Assembly (NCBI RefSeq): GCF_037975245.1
Contig: NC_092568.1
Location: 35,119,501 to 35,183,500, forward strand
Length of the DNA stretch: 64,000 nucleotides
Direction: 5' to 3'
Origin: Apostichopus japonicus
Taxonomy: Eukaryota > Echinodermata > Holothuroidea > Aspidochirotida > Stichopodidae
This document shows, in pieces, positions 1 to 13,094 of the stretch (its first letter is position 1; each line of letters starts with the position of its first letter). Under the pieces are notes generated by a model. It did not search any database, was not told where the DNA came from, and worked only from the letters and a program-made list of their open reading frames with translations. The position numbers and the translations under genes are program-made.

Positions 1-1910
1 TCAGTGACCTTGAAGCAAAAGAAAAAAGAAAAAAAAAAGAAAAATGGTTGAGACATTGACACAAAGAAATTAATGCACTGTACTGTATGAAACAGTAGGT
101 GAATGATACATTGTTAATGGACATGTCAGAGTACAGATATAAGTATTTATCCTGAGAGGGTATACATGTACGAGTATATGTTTTTAAACTACCTCCGTTT
201 CAGTGATATGCTTTCACAAACAAATATCTCCCTATTTCACCCTTCCTCTCTTCACCTTCTCCGCTTTCCTCTCCAGCTGCTCTTCTTCCTCTTTCCGTCT
301 TTCCCTCTTCTCCTCATCTTCTCTTCCCCATCCTCATTGGGGGTATGAGGGGGAAATTCCCCCCAACATTTTTCCTTGCCCCCCCACCCCCATTTACCCT
401 TCCCCAATCAGATCTGCTACTTATCGGAAATATATGGAGCTAGGCTAATTGTTTTGTATTAGAACCAGCTTCCAATGCATTGCATTAATGTGAAAAATTG
501 TCAAATGATCACACCATTTTGCATATAAGTCACTTAACTTATGGAAAAGTACCCAAAGGAGAGAGGCAACCCCTCACCTTAGATCCCCCCCCCCCAAAAA
601 AAAAAACAAATACGCCTTTCACCCAAGTTCTCCTCCTCCCCAGATTGCCTTGGTTTGTGCCACCACTGGTCTTCCCCTTCCCCCTTCCCTTGTGGTCTCA
701 AACATTGCTTTGGTAAAAGGTGGGTCATTGTTACATGATGTATGTACACACATGCTACTTTCCATTAATTTACAGTGACAGAGTGGTGTGTAAGGACTTC
801 CATATTTGGGTACAAGAATAGAGTTCTCAAACTTGTGCTAAACTACTATCAACCTACAGATAGTCCTCTCTTTGTTGAACTTGTAACTCAGATCCTGCTG
901 TGTCAGTGGAATGTGTCTAATTTTTCGGCAATGTCAAGGTTTGTATACTATCATGGTAGTAGTATTGGGATTATGTTGCAATAGAACATACACATCTTAC
1001 AAGATAAATCCTGTATACTGTCCAGTGTGTTCTGTATTGGAGAGGAATTTCTTTGTTGGGGTTTTATGTGTTAAAACCTTTTTTTTAAGTCTTCTTTTCC
1101 AGATTTTTGACATTGTGGCAAACTGTAGAACTTTGTCTCTACCTGTGTATTACTGAAATGAAGTTTTGTAACTTCCAATATATGATCCTCACCTTCTTTA
1201 ATATTTAACAACAGTATCTTAGCAACAGCCTAATTTTCATTCTTTTTTTGTGGTAAAACTTGAAGATTTTTTTCTTCACATTGCGACCCTAAATGTATGT
1301 ATGCTAGAAAGAACAAAACAAGACTTGTATTTTTATGTGCATATTTTGCGTGAAATTTTTATGCTATGATTGATTCTTCTTATTGGCAGGCAAAATTTGT
1401 ATTTAATTTAAAAGTACTCAATAACTGGAAATATTTTTTTAAGATTTAGCATCTAGATGAAGAAAGAATATGTTCTGGACATTAAATGAGAATTTGATCA
1501 CCAAAGTTGGAGGGCAAATACAGATGACCTTTTAAAAAAGAGAAAAAAAGTACTATTCCACTGAAGGCCTCTTGTGATACTGTAAGTTTACTAAGTGCAC
1601 AATAACCTAACACAGAAATAGACAATATAGCTTGTACACTAGGGATACTAAACCAACCTAACTAGACATGCAAATATTTGGCAGTTTCACAGGATTTTCT
1701 CTCTGTACAAGTTTTGTAAAGAAATATATACATACCTGATATAGTGATAAATTAATATACCAGAAGAAATACATTTGAAAGATTTGAGCATTCCTTCCAA
1801 ACTGGAGATTTGTTTTTGCAGAGCACTCAGTACAGTTCATGTATGTCTTCTATTAGACTTTACACTCATCACCAGTGTACTGTACTACACATATTGAATC
1901 TCATTGGCAC

Positions 1911-1935
1911 TATATATATATATATATATATATAT
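1911..1935 (+). repeat. TA microsatellite
   Basis: About 12 uninterrupted TA units, followed by TGTGTG. Confidence 0.95.
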
Positions 1936-2884
1936 GTGTGAATATGGAGGAATTAATAACAAAAAAGAGATCAAATGCTGTACATAGCATTTTGGAGGAT
2001 AAGAAAATCTATGCATAAAATCATGTCAGCCTTTTTCGACTTGAGAACTGGAAATTATGAATGGAAGAGAAAGTGGCATCTTGTTTCTGAGCTCAGAGGG
2101 ATTCTTTCACAGGTCAGTAATATCGAGAAAAACAGTCAATTCTAATCCCATTGATAGAGAAAAGATGTGCATCTTGCACGGATGCCCCGAGGTGCGAGAG
2201 GTTGTGGTGGAATTGATGAGGAGGGAGAAGCCTAATGTACCGTAAATGAGCTGACAGGTGACTGTATATAGTGGAGGTAGCTAAATTAGAACAAGAAGGC
2301 CTTCTTACTGCAGCTTTTAATTGCATCAGAGGATAAAAACAACAAACTGGTGGGGGGAAGGCAGAGGGGGGGGGGGCAGAGGAAGGTTTGTTGCGTGGGT
2401 TAAGAAAGGTGGGCGTGACTAGAGAGTGAATTGGGAACTGGGATTGTGTGATAGGTGACAATCCAGTCATATGAATGCAGCAGCCATAGTAATAACTGGA
2501 AGGTGTTATTGGAACATGATTATAATATGGTTGGATGATATCAGTGTCGTCATCTGCGGATAATAATTCCTTCTCAGTGAACAGTGTGCTGCACGTGAAG
2601 TCAAACTGCAGTTTCAGTTACCAGTGAATCGGTTCCATGACAACTCCCTGGTCTCATTACCTACAAATCTGCAATGGTGTAATCAGTATCAATTGAAAAT
2701 GTATGTACTCCTGTAATCGGGAATATTTTTCACTGCAGATGTTAGGATTCTTGGTCTTTGATTCCACGCTGAAGAGGATGGGAATCAATGTACAGAAATG
2801 GTGAAATAAAGCAGTTTGGTGGGTGTATATATTTATGTGTGGGTCTGTGTGTTTGTCTGTGTGTGTATATTACACCTGCTTGTA

Positions 2885-3740
2885 ACCTTGATTACTCAAA
2901 AAGTACATCTTGCTTGAACTTTATACTAGGTGTGTAGTTAGATCCCTGTATAGAATGCATGGACCATTTTGTAAATGGTACTTTAAAGTCAAAGTTCATT
3001 TTCAAGTCAAAATGTGAAACCTTGGCAACAGTATCTCAAATAGTGTGCCAGCTAAATGGTTGAACATCTTACTTGGTAATTACAGCTACTGTAGATCCCC
3101 TTGGTGAGTACAAGAACCCTCCTGAAATCGACAGAGGTCAAAGTTCATTTGAGGTTAATACAGTTCAAGATCTCAAAACCTTAAAAACATGATAACTGAA
3201 AAACTGCAAGTTACATTAGCTTGATACATGTATTTAGTAGGCTGATCTAACTGAGTACAAGAAGTCAAGAATCCTATTGTTTTTGTGAAGTTCAATGGTT
3301 ATTTGAGGTCAACAGTGATCAAAGTCTGAAAACTTTATTAATGTGATAACTCAAAGAGTTTCTCAAGTGATAGATGGTATTCAGAACCATCCACCTTAGA
3401 AAGTAAAGAAAAACACCATTTTGTTTGTTTGTAGAGGTCCAAAGTCAGATCACTTCAATAGAGTCAAAAGTCTGAAACCTTCTGTAAAGTTAAAAAATTG
3501 GAAAAACTTGGTATTTGGTATATAGACCCATCTTAGTGTTTACAAGCTAACTTTGTCTGTGTCAAAAGTTGTTTTGAGGTCAAAAGAAGTCCCAAAACTT
3601 TGTTAAAACACAATAACTCAAAATGTACAGCTTGAATGAACTTTCATGCATGATACAGAATGTAGATCTCCACCTGTTCAGAGGTCAAGAAAGGTCAAGA
3701 AAGGTCAATGTCTGAGAACCTTATAAACTCAATATTTCAA
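2885..3740 (+). repeat. AGGTCA-rich degenerate repeat, cluster 1
   Basis: Roughly six degenerate units of about 130-150 bp share phrases such as GAGTACAAGAA, TCAAAGTTCATTTGAGGT, and 'ATAACTCAAAA' near the unit ends. DR1-spaced nuclear-receptor-like half-sites occur at 2986-2998, 3135-3147 (AGGTCAAAGTTCA) and 3435-3447. Three perfect AGGTCA words with 4-nt spacers lie at 3682-3707. Confidence 0.75.
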
Positions 3741-5658
3741 AATGTTAAAAGCATCCATACATGGTTAAATACATTCTGCCTAGTTTTCTACATGTTTTTT
3801 TTGGATTAATTTATAAAACATATATTTTTTTGCCTGGATGACAAAGTCTTAGACCCAAGAAATAAATTTGTGAACTGTGCTACTGTAATTAAGTTCATGT
3901 GGTGAACTTTGATCAATGACTTTCCTAATTTGAATAATACTGTAAGGTAACAATGTTTGGTTCTGTAAAAAGTTTTGAAAATGGGACCCCATAAAGTCAT
4001 TACATGTCACTTTAAAGGCAGACGTTGAGTACGTGATCGAGTTTATCTTTTCGTCCCCTGTGTTACTTACAATATTACATGCATGTCCAAGGGCAGAGTT
4101 GTGTTGTCAGTCCTTCTTGAAAAGTGGGCAGCATATTTTCAAGATTTTTGAATGATACAGTTACCGTTCTCCCTAAAGGTAACTGCATATATTTCACGAA
4201 CGGTGAACAACGCCAGAGACCTCCTTAAGATGCTAGTTCACACACAGGGGAAGTAATAAGAAATTTATTGGTGTCAAAAATGAGTTAACAAGTACTTTAT
4301 GAAATTGAATATATATGAAGTGAGCAAGCAGTGCATTCTGTCAATTATTTTTTCGTTATTGATGTGATGTGCCTCTGAAATCAATACCTCTTTTTAAGGT
4401 CTTTCTCTATATTTTTATCTTTACTTTCACTTTTGAGGGAAGAAGAAAAAAAAAACTACACTTCAATTTTCACCCTGAATCATCATCTCCAAAAGTTTCT
4501 TCCAAATTATTTTTTGTCCTTTTTACCCTTATCGGGCAGACGATCTGAAGAGCCCTCGAGGGCACTTGGGGGTTGTTGGGCTGTGATGGACAATGGTGAA
4601 TAGACACATATCCAGTTACTGAGGACAATGGATATGCACGGGAAAATGAACACCATCTTAATTCAAGTCGTCAATTCGGTGTTCGTACGTAGTACGTGAC
4701 TGCCTCGTAGGTTGCTGACTTGAAGAGTGGGGTGGAATTTAGCCACATAGGTATTACAAAGTTGTGTGAAGGCTTCATGACCATTTGGGATGCAGTCATT
4801 AGGAGTGGACTGAGCTATAAGGCTCGAAATAATGGAACGGCTGGGGACGGAAAAATTGAATAATTTACGTGTAAAACTAACATTTTCCCTAAAGGGGCGA
4901 CAACACGGACAAGTAATCTCTTCTTCATCTAGCTATCGATCGATCGGATTACGGCTGCTTTTCCGTCCAGATGTAATTTAATGTTTTGCCGTCAATATTC
5001 AAACTGGGTTAATGGATGATGAATATAACCGCTTACTATAACTTGCAAGAGCTTGCTTGGTTCTAGATTAAACAAAACCTACACAAAAGCCTTGATTATG
5101 GGTCATCAGTGTAACAGGGAACCTCAATATGCTAGAACACCAAATAATGGTAAAGTTCTGTAGTTTATATTCAGACAATTTTTCCATCATTAATGCACGT
5201 TTATCACAATTTTGTCTAATTTACTTGAAATGTATGTCTGAAAATTTTGGAGGGCCAGTAAATCTTGGCGATATCTTGGAGATAAATTTTGGAAACTAGC
5301 ATTTATACCATGCTCAAATTTGGGGCCTATATATATACCAATCAGGATTTGAAATGTTGCCTACCATCCAAACCAAAATATTGTGTCCGTGACTAGAATT
5401 CACAATGCAAAGTTTAAAAAAAAAAGTAACAGAAGTTAATAAAGAAAATTATTTATAAAATCAGGTATGTGGAAAATTCACTTTGCTCACAGAAATTCAT
5501 GATGCAAAAGGAAGAAAAAAAGTATCTGCATGAGAGCTTGGTTGTCCGCTTCGAAATCGTCAGCACAACTTAGTAAACATTTTGATAGGAAATTCAGCTT
5601 AGGTTTCTAATTAAGTCTGATACTGATAATCTTTAAGAAATAATTTAACCAAAAACCA

Positions 5659-5718
5659 ACCCCCACCCCACCCCACCCCCACCCCACCCCACCCCACCCC
5701 ACCCCACCCCCACCCCAA
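5659..5718 (+). repeat. CCCCA simple repeat (about 60 bp)
   Basis: A run of CCCCA with occasional CCCCCA units. The minus strand is a TGGGG repeat with about eleven G-tracts of four or more, well suited to forming G-quadruplexes. Confidence 0.9.
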
Positions 5719-8700
5719 GGAAAAAATATATATCCCTATCTACCTGACATTAAAAATGTGATTACACTGTCATATATATTTCCAATATCCCATATTTCTT
5801 GCTACTTCCTTTATTTTGTTATTACTCAAGTTCTATGAACACACTAATAATCCCATCTATTTAATCAACCAATAAAACTGTTTTGATGCCATACATGTGT
5901 TCTTCCAGATTAATCTACAGCTTAACAGTGTCAATGTATATATTTCTTAATGTCAGTTTGTAATTTAGTCTAACCATAGCTGGATTTATGTATCTTTACA
6001 CATGGGTCTTACAAACCCTACCACATCTTTCAAATGATTCTGATTTCTACTGACATTTCTGAAAGCCTTTGCAAGCTTTAATCTTGTCAAAAGTGGATAA
6101 CTTGAGATAGTACTATCTCTAGGCACATTAGTTAATATGTTCCCCAAGAAATTTAAACTAGTAAAAATTCATTTCTATCTCACACCCTCATCAACACCAT
6201 TTCTGATTTATATTGATATATCTGTAAATGTAAGCATCCAGTTAACTTAGCAGAGGTAAGATCAAGAAGAATTTTCAATCTCTTGTGAAACATGAGTAAT
6301 TGGCCAATCTCTTCCTCCCAAGCTATTAAAGTAATCCAAACTAATACATTAATACTGCGATAGCTTGCATGCTCATCTCAAATGTGAGTGACTGAGATTT
6401 GATACAGCTAGCTCTAGAAAGAAAGAAAAATGAAAAGAAACTAAAAAGCATTAAGCGTTTCATAAAATGTGAAACGTTCCCCCTTTCTTTAAATTCATGG
6501 CACATAATTGTGCTCCACTTCGATATAAAATTGCAGAAATGAAGACACTCTTAAAATTTGGAGTTGATGCCTTCCAGTTAAAACAATAGCAGATAAAAAA
6601 AATCACCTGAAAACCTACCTTTCTGCAGATTGACAATAATTAAGTCAGAAGTAGAAGGTAGGCTGGTTGGTCTTAATTAGGAGTGAGTCATCGTGGTAAA
6701 GATAGCTACAGTAATTGCTGCACACAGCAGGCAGGCAGGCAGGCAGCTCAAGAGTTAGAAAACGTGTCTCATAAATTACCGCAATATCAGCTAGCATACG
6801 TTGGTCTTTCTTTAAAGCAGAGTTCAGGGGATATGTTTTATTCAACATCAGTTTTATAATCTTGCTTAGTCAGGCCTGCATATTAGCCTACAGCGACCTG
6901 TAGAGCTCAGAAAAGGAAAACTTCTGCATATAAGCAGGCAGGCATGGATGTGTAGATAAATGTCGGTGGAAAGAAAAGAAGACTGAGCATATCTTATATA
7001 TCACAGTATTAGTTCTGATGACAAAAAAAATGCAAAAATGGCAAGATATTTGATCACTAGAATTTGATCAGAAAGATGTAATTGTAAGGAAAATTGAAAT
7101 TTTAAGCCAGCTAGTATATAAAGCAGAAAATATCATTTTAAGGAATTCGCCAAAACCTCGCACCTAGAGTGCTTGTGCACAGCTTCAAGTGATGCGTTAT
7201 AACACTGGCTTTTAAAGTGGTAGCATTCTGTCCATGACAATTGACATCTAATTGGATACCTCTGAATTTAACAATGAGATTATATCGTCATTTGGCTACT
7301 CAAACCTCAATTAGTAGTTTAGAAATTTTATCCAATACAGTGAGTTGTTGTGTCCCACAAATTTAATGTGACGTTTCATTGTATGATAATAATAATCATT
7401 AGGAGAGCTTTCACGTTTATGCTTAATTTCATCCAAAGGCACTCCCAATGTTTGCCAAGGGCCTAAATTCCCACACGAAAACAGAAAATTTGAGCCGGAA
7501 CTGCTGCATAAAGTTTACACTTCTTACTCTGAAAATTCAATATTCCGATCCTACCTTCCATCAGTGTTTTCCAATATACTGTATGTTTCAGCGATGAGTC
7601 AGGTTTAAGAAAGGAATAATATCGTTGTGTAGTTTTTTAACAAACTTGCATCGTGGCAACCTTAAGGAGAACATAATCAGCAATCAATGTTCAGTGACCA
7701 GATTTACCACACTAATAATGGCTATTAAACCAATTTTAACTACTAGACCAAATAAGTGACTATTCTCATTACAAGTACACTATTAACTGTATGTTCGCTC
7801 TGGCTTAGACTATTTGTAAAGCAGATTTGGTCGTCATTTCTTTCATATAACTCTGGTCATCAAACATTGCCGGTGGTTTGCTATCTGAGGTAATCCCATT
7901 CACAATCATCTTGCCTTAAGTCTATTTATTTTTACTTTTTCGATATAAATTGTGTAGCATACGTTGATTTTGATCATGTCTGCATGGTGTGATTTCAGCA
8001 AACTCAAGTCACCTTCCATATTTTTAAGTTTTGTACGTAGCAGAGATATCCGTCCTTTTATATGGTGGTTATGTACAGGTTGTGTGGCAAGGTCAATGCA
8101 AAACAGCAACAAGCTTGAAGTGAGTGTTAAGAGTTAAACCATCACAGCGACTTCCATTTCCTCCCAAACATGACGTGTCTGTCTTCGAGCTAATGAAGCA
8201 ACTTTCGGTTGGTACGTGTGGCCTTCTCTTTCTTTACAAATAATTCTTTCTCGGAATTAAGGCCAAAAGATACACAGACGTGAATGAAATAATCTTTCAT
8301 CAGTGTATGCGCGTCTCCATCGTTCAAGGAAATCACCAACAAAAACTCTGGAGCCGCACATGATTTTCATTTCACCTTACTAAAGTCGTCTTCCCTTTTT
8401 TCCTTTTGATATTCTTTACTTAGCCATTCAAATAAAACGTTGTGACTCATCTAATTCAGATAGCATTGATGTATTATTCAAATCATACTCTCTTTTGTTA
8501 GTGATATATGATTCATAGACCTGTGTCTTTACAATCAGATCTATCAAAAAGAGAAGCCTTATTCTTTGGTTTTATTTTTTTTGTCTAGTTATCTCCAGAA
8601 GATGTGTAATTGTCTTGTTCTGTAGTTGGAAAAATCAACAAGAAATGGATCCCGCTCGTAGCTTTTCCGTTGTTAATTCGGGGTCACGCTCGCTCGTAAA

Positions 8701-10639
8701 AGTGCACAAGCTGGTGTTTGCCTAATCAATGATTTGGGCACATTGCAATAGTTTGTTTCTTCTACCGGTATGTAGCAGGAGGGGGAAATGTAGGTGTGAA
8801 CGAGAAAGAAATGTTGTGAAGATACACTGGTAGAGAAGTCTACCGAAATGTTTCATCTCGTTTGAATTCATTGAGGTCGAGTGTTACAAGTCTTTGTTAA
8901 TAATAAAAAAGGAGTATTCAGTTTTTATAATGTGAGTTTATGAAGATTTAACCCACAAAAGTGAGGGTGCATTGGACAAGGGGGCGAAGGGGGACAGGAA
9001 GGGGAGGGGCAGATTTGGAGGATACCTTAGACTGGGAAGATCCATTTTCATGTCTGTATGTAGAAATTAAACTGAAATTGTCCTTGTTACTGTAACAGTG
9101 TTCTTGTATACTGATGCACTATAGCTTTGATTTTCAGTTTATAGTTAACGACTTGGGAGATGTAATTTACAAAGAAAAATGAAGACCTTCTTTTGCGAAG
9201 GTTTCTGTGGAAATGTTAATGCGCTACTTGCATGGACACCCTTTCAAACCTACAGCTGTAATTTATTGTTGCCATAGTGATATGTCTGAGTGATCATGTG
9301 CTTGTAATCGTTGGGCATGTGATTGCCTGCTAATGGATGAATGCATTATTTTAGGTCAATCAATTCAATATCTACTCTTAGATATATAACTAAATGGAGA
9401 AGTATGGAGACTGTTTGTCTGCTAGTTTCAAGACCAATTCCAATATATTTTGATAATTGCTATCTGAATAGAGTCAGCATTCTGCTTGAATTTCAATTCT
9501 TGTGAGTCAGATTATGAATGTTTAGAACTGCTTGTACAACATTAGTAGTTCTCTGCATGGAGATGGTTAGTTCAGTAGAGGATGGGAAAGGGAAGGGGGA
9601 GGGGGAAGGGGGAGGGGAAGTACAGTTTTGGTGCTCTAATATGACCTTTCAAAAGGTCAGTTATAGAATTAGCTATCATGTGAAGTGAATATCATCACTG
9701 GATATATTAATTTTCCCTTCCCCATCTGCAGGGGATAATTTTACTGTGAATTGTGTATTTAAAGTTTTGTCTATTGATAAATTTACAGACAATGCTTTTG
9801 TGTGCATTTAATTAGTCATGTCATGATGTTGCGCATAGCGCCTTATTTCCCGACCCAAGTCCCTGTCCGGTATATTTTCATACAATTACATATCTCATGC
9901 CCAGGCGGTGCCTCTCACTTTTTCTCTCTCTCTTTGGGAGTTCATACCCTGATATTCCATCGCAAGCTTATAATCAAATCTTTCAGTCCATCGGAGAGAG
10001 ACGATCCAAATAATGCGTTTGTCATATCACTCACAGCAAACGCAAACGTGAGGCTACGCCCGTACTGGTATTGTGATAGCTGTCAATTAGCGGACCAGTT
10101 TTTCTCTTTGTTTCTGTTCTCACATATTCCGTAATTAGGGATACCCCTCAGCATGCTGGTGGGCAAACATTGCAATTAATGGTAAAGTAATACACATTAG
10201 CACCGGACTGTGGATGCAGTAAGTAGAACACCCTTAGCCTCCTCAACAAAAGGCATAAAGTAATCAACTTTGTAAATTTTGTTGACAAGATTTGTAGTTC
10301 TGTGTCAAGAACCAGCTCAGTGTATGCCCTCCAGTACTTTGTCAGTGAATATACAAAGTCTATAATAAAAGAAGACACACATATATAGATTACACACAAA
10401 CATAATATCAATCAATTCTTGCTAGCTAGGCTTGGTTTTTAACTCACCCTTATAATACCACAAATTTGTAGAGTATTCCCAAGATATTGTTCTTAATGCA
10501 ATTAGGAATTGAGGTTAATGTAGATTGAAAGTAAAGAAAAGTTACACTAAGGAAACTCTGCTAAGACTTGTACTCTAGTGTGTGATGCATGCAAAGCCAG
10601 ATTAATTGTATTCTGTGAAGGAGAGTAATTTAAGCAATT

Positions 10640-11175
10640 GCATGCATAAATGCTACATGATTTCTCGGTGTGATGTGTAACGGAATAGAGAGTTTTTTAC
10701 ATCACTTCTCATTGACACAGTTCAGTATTTGAACCTGTCTCCTCACAACTGTAGTGCAAGCAAGTACATAATATTTTGCATACATGTACAGTATGCTTGC
10801 TCAGTGTGATGTGTAAGGGAACAAAGAGTTTGTTTACATCACTTCTCAGTGACTCGTCATTATCTGTACCTGTCCCCTCACAACCATAGTGCAGCTAGTA
10901 TATAATCTTTGCTTACATGTATGCTACATAATCAGTTATTGTGATGTGTAACAGAATAGATGGTTTGTTTACATCACTTCTCATTGACACAGTTCAGTAC
11001 CTGTACCTGTCTCCTCACAACCATAGTGCAGCTGGTATATATTTTGCATACGTACATGTATGCTACATGATTGCTCAGTGTGATGTGTAAGGGAACAGAG
11101 AGTTTGTTTACATCACTTCTCATTGACACAGTACCTGTACCTGTCTCCTCACAACTGTAGTGCAGTACATAATCT
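10640..11175 (+). repeat. Tandem array of ~137-bp units, four copies
   Basis: The unit marker GTGATGTGTAA recurs near 10671, 10806, 10941 and 11081 (spacing about 135-140 bp). Each unit pairs GTGATGTGTAA with TTTACATCAC about 15 bp later, a short inverted repeat. Each also contains CCTGTC(T/C)CCTCACAAC, shared with the dispersed motif found elsewhere. Copies 1 and 3 (AATAGA) and copies 2 and 4 (GGGAACA) resemble each other more closely, suggesting a two-unit higher-order repeat. Confidence 0.85.
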
Positions 11176-12926
11176 AACTGTATTTGAAACTGAGGAATAA
11201 GCTCAATACATCACTCTCCCCGTGAATACAACTTTTGACCACACGTAAGTTAAGGATCTTATTCGAACGACACAAGTTTCTAAACAAGAAAGAGAAGTTT
11301 GTCAAACCACCATCCCAAACTATAGATATAGCAATGCTGTTATCTTTTGCAGTAGATACCCTGGCTGTACATGTATGGTTATTCTTGCAAACCTTCAACA
11401 CTTATGCTTAACATTCATACTACATATGTATGCTGTACATGTGGTGTACCGGCGTGTGAAAAGCATACTGTGGGTATGGTGTACTCTAGATGGTAACATT
11501 GTTTTTGGGTGCTATCGATGCAAGAAAGGGATTTCTGAGGGCCGTACTCAAATAATGTGACTTTCAGTGCAAATTGCGCATGTTAAATGGAATTTTGAAA
11601 CGTATTTATAAGTTTCTCTCCTCACAAATAATGTCATATGAATAATATAGCATATAGTGCTATTGCTACTAGGATATAACCAAAAAATGTCTCAACCAAA
11701 GGCTTCTATTAATGCTTTAGTTCCGGCCAGTTTCATACGTAGTCTATGTGTACTTACCAATATACTCTATAACATTGTCTATAATAAAATACATACATTG
11801 TTCGCAATGTTCAGTTGATCTAATCAAACTAGTCGTCACGAGATGTCTGATCAGTATCCTTATAAAGTAGCTGGGTTGTCATTTTCAATTACAAACAAGT
11901 TTTTTTTTTTTTTTTAACTTGCACAGTCGACAGAGATGTATTTTTGTAGAAAGGATGAGTCACTAAGTCTGATCTTTCCTCACCGAACGCCAGGATAGCG
12001 AAAAACACCGATAGTAAACCCACGGTCGTGCGTTTACTTTTAATATTTAAGGATACGCACAGAAATCCAATGAAACAAAGTCCATGCATGGATATATGTT
12101 CCTTCCTTACAATTTTACTGTTCACCATTATAGGTGTTAATGAAAAAAAAAACAGTGGTTGCCTTGGGAGAACGAATTGATGCCCTTCCTTTAGGACCAA
12201 GCGAGTGTTTCAATTTTGAGACAAGCATTGGGGAGGGGAGTTGACTGCTCCTTGGAGACACAAGAAGTTGTTAATTTTTAACTGCGGTACCTGTAGGGGA
12301 TTGGTTTAACATCCATATTGTAATGTTGTCTTCTGTTAAATAAAGGAAAAAATGGAATCTTCAGACACTGAGCTTTGAGTCAAGTGGTTAGAAAATGTAA
12401 ATTTTGACCTTCGCATGAGTCATTAGTAAATATGTTAAAGAATGAAAAGTGGCGAGGATGTGGAAAGTTAAACGATAAATGCAAGTTATCTGCCTTTTGC
12501 TTTCAATAATCGCACAGACATTGTCTGTGGGAGTAAACTTGTACATTGTCTGGCTATTTGGTGTCTGATGGGTTAAATCAACCAAATGGTTGAGATGCTT
12601 CCAATGTGGTGTATGAGAGGTTGCTTCCATTTATTGGGGAGAATGAAAGAAAAAACAAAGTTTAGTTTTTTGGAATTTTAGGAAAACATAGTCTACACTT
12701 AATTGCTCTTTATAAATATGATCTCGAGTGCATGAATGTCATCTGCCAAGGAGAAATGTTCATCTTATTCCTGTATATTATATTACTATATGTATCTGCT
12801 GCTGCTTTGTAGCAGTGATCAGTTTAATAGGAAATTATACATTTGGGCTGCAACTATATATAATTGGGGGGGGGGGGGGACTGAGGAAGATGAAAATGAT
12901 AAGATTTGGTTAGAGACAAGTTAGAG

Positions 12927-12966
12927 GGCCTGATGTTTTAATCCGAGGGGGATCTTCTTCAGAGGC
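12927..12966 (-). mobile_element. Degenerate copy of the Penelope-like terminal motif
   Basis: On the minus strand it reads GCCTCTGAAGAAGATCC, then a loop, GGATT, AAAAC, ATC and AGGCC. It aligns over its full 40 bp with 59449-59488. The outer GCCT/AGGC pairing is kept, but the GAAAC core has become AAAAC. No target duplication was seen. Confidence 0.55.
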
Positions 12967-13060
12967 TGACTAAAATGAAAGACAGACTGAGGACACGTGA
13001 AGGTTAAAAGGTACTTGCACACTCTGGCTGTATGCACCAATTAGTTAGATGTACTGCATG

Positions 13061-13094
13061 TCCTTGCTTACCTGTCTCCTCAGAACATTAGCAC
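13061..13094 (+). repeat. Dispersed motif copy
   Basis: TCCTTGCTTACCTGTCTCCT followed by CAGAACATTAGCAC; clear match to the copy at 16329. Confidence 0.7.

Noticed and set aside
10640-11175. A CRISPR array, given regular repeats
   Set aside because: The repeated part is most of the unit, there are no unique spacers, and the DNA is animal nuclear.
12866-12879. Long G run as a special element
   Set aside because: Similar G or C runs of 8-14 bp occur many times in both orientations; simple slippage explains them.
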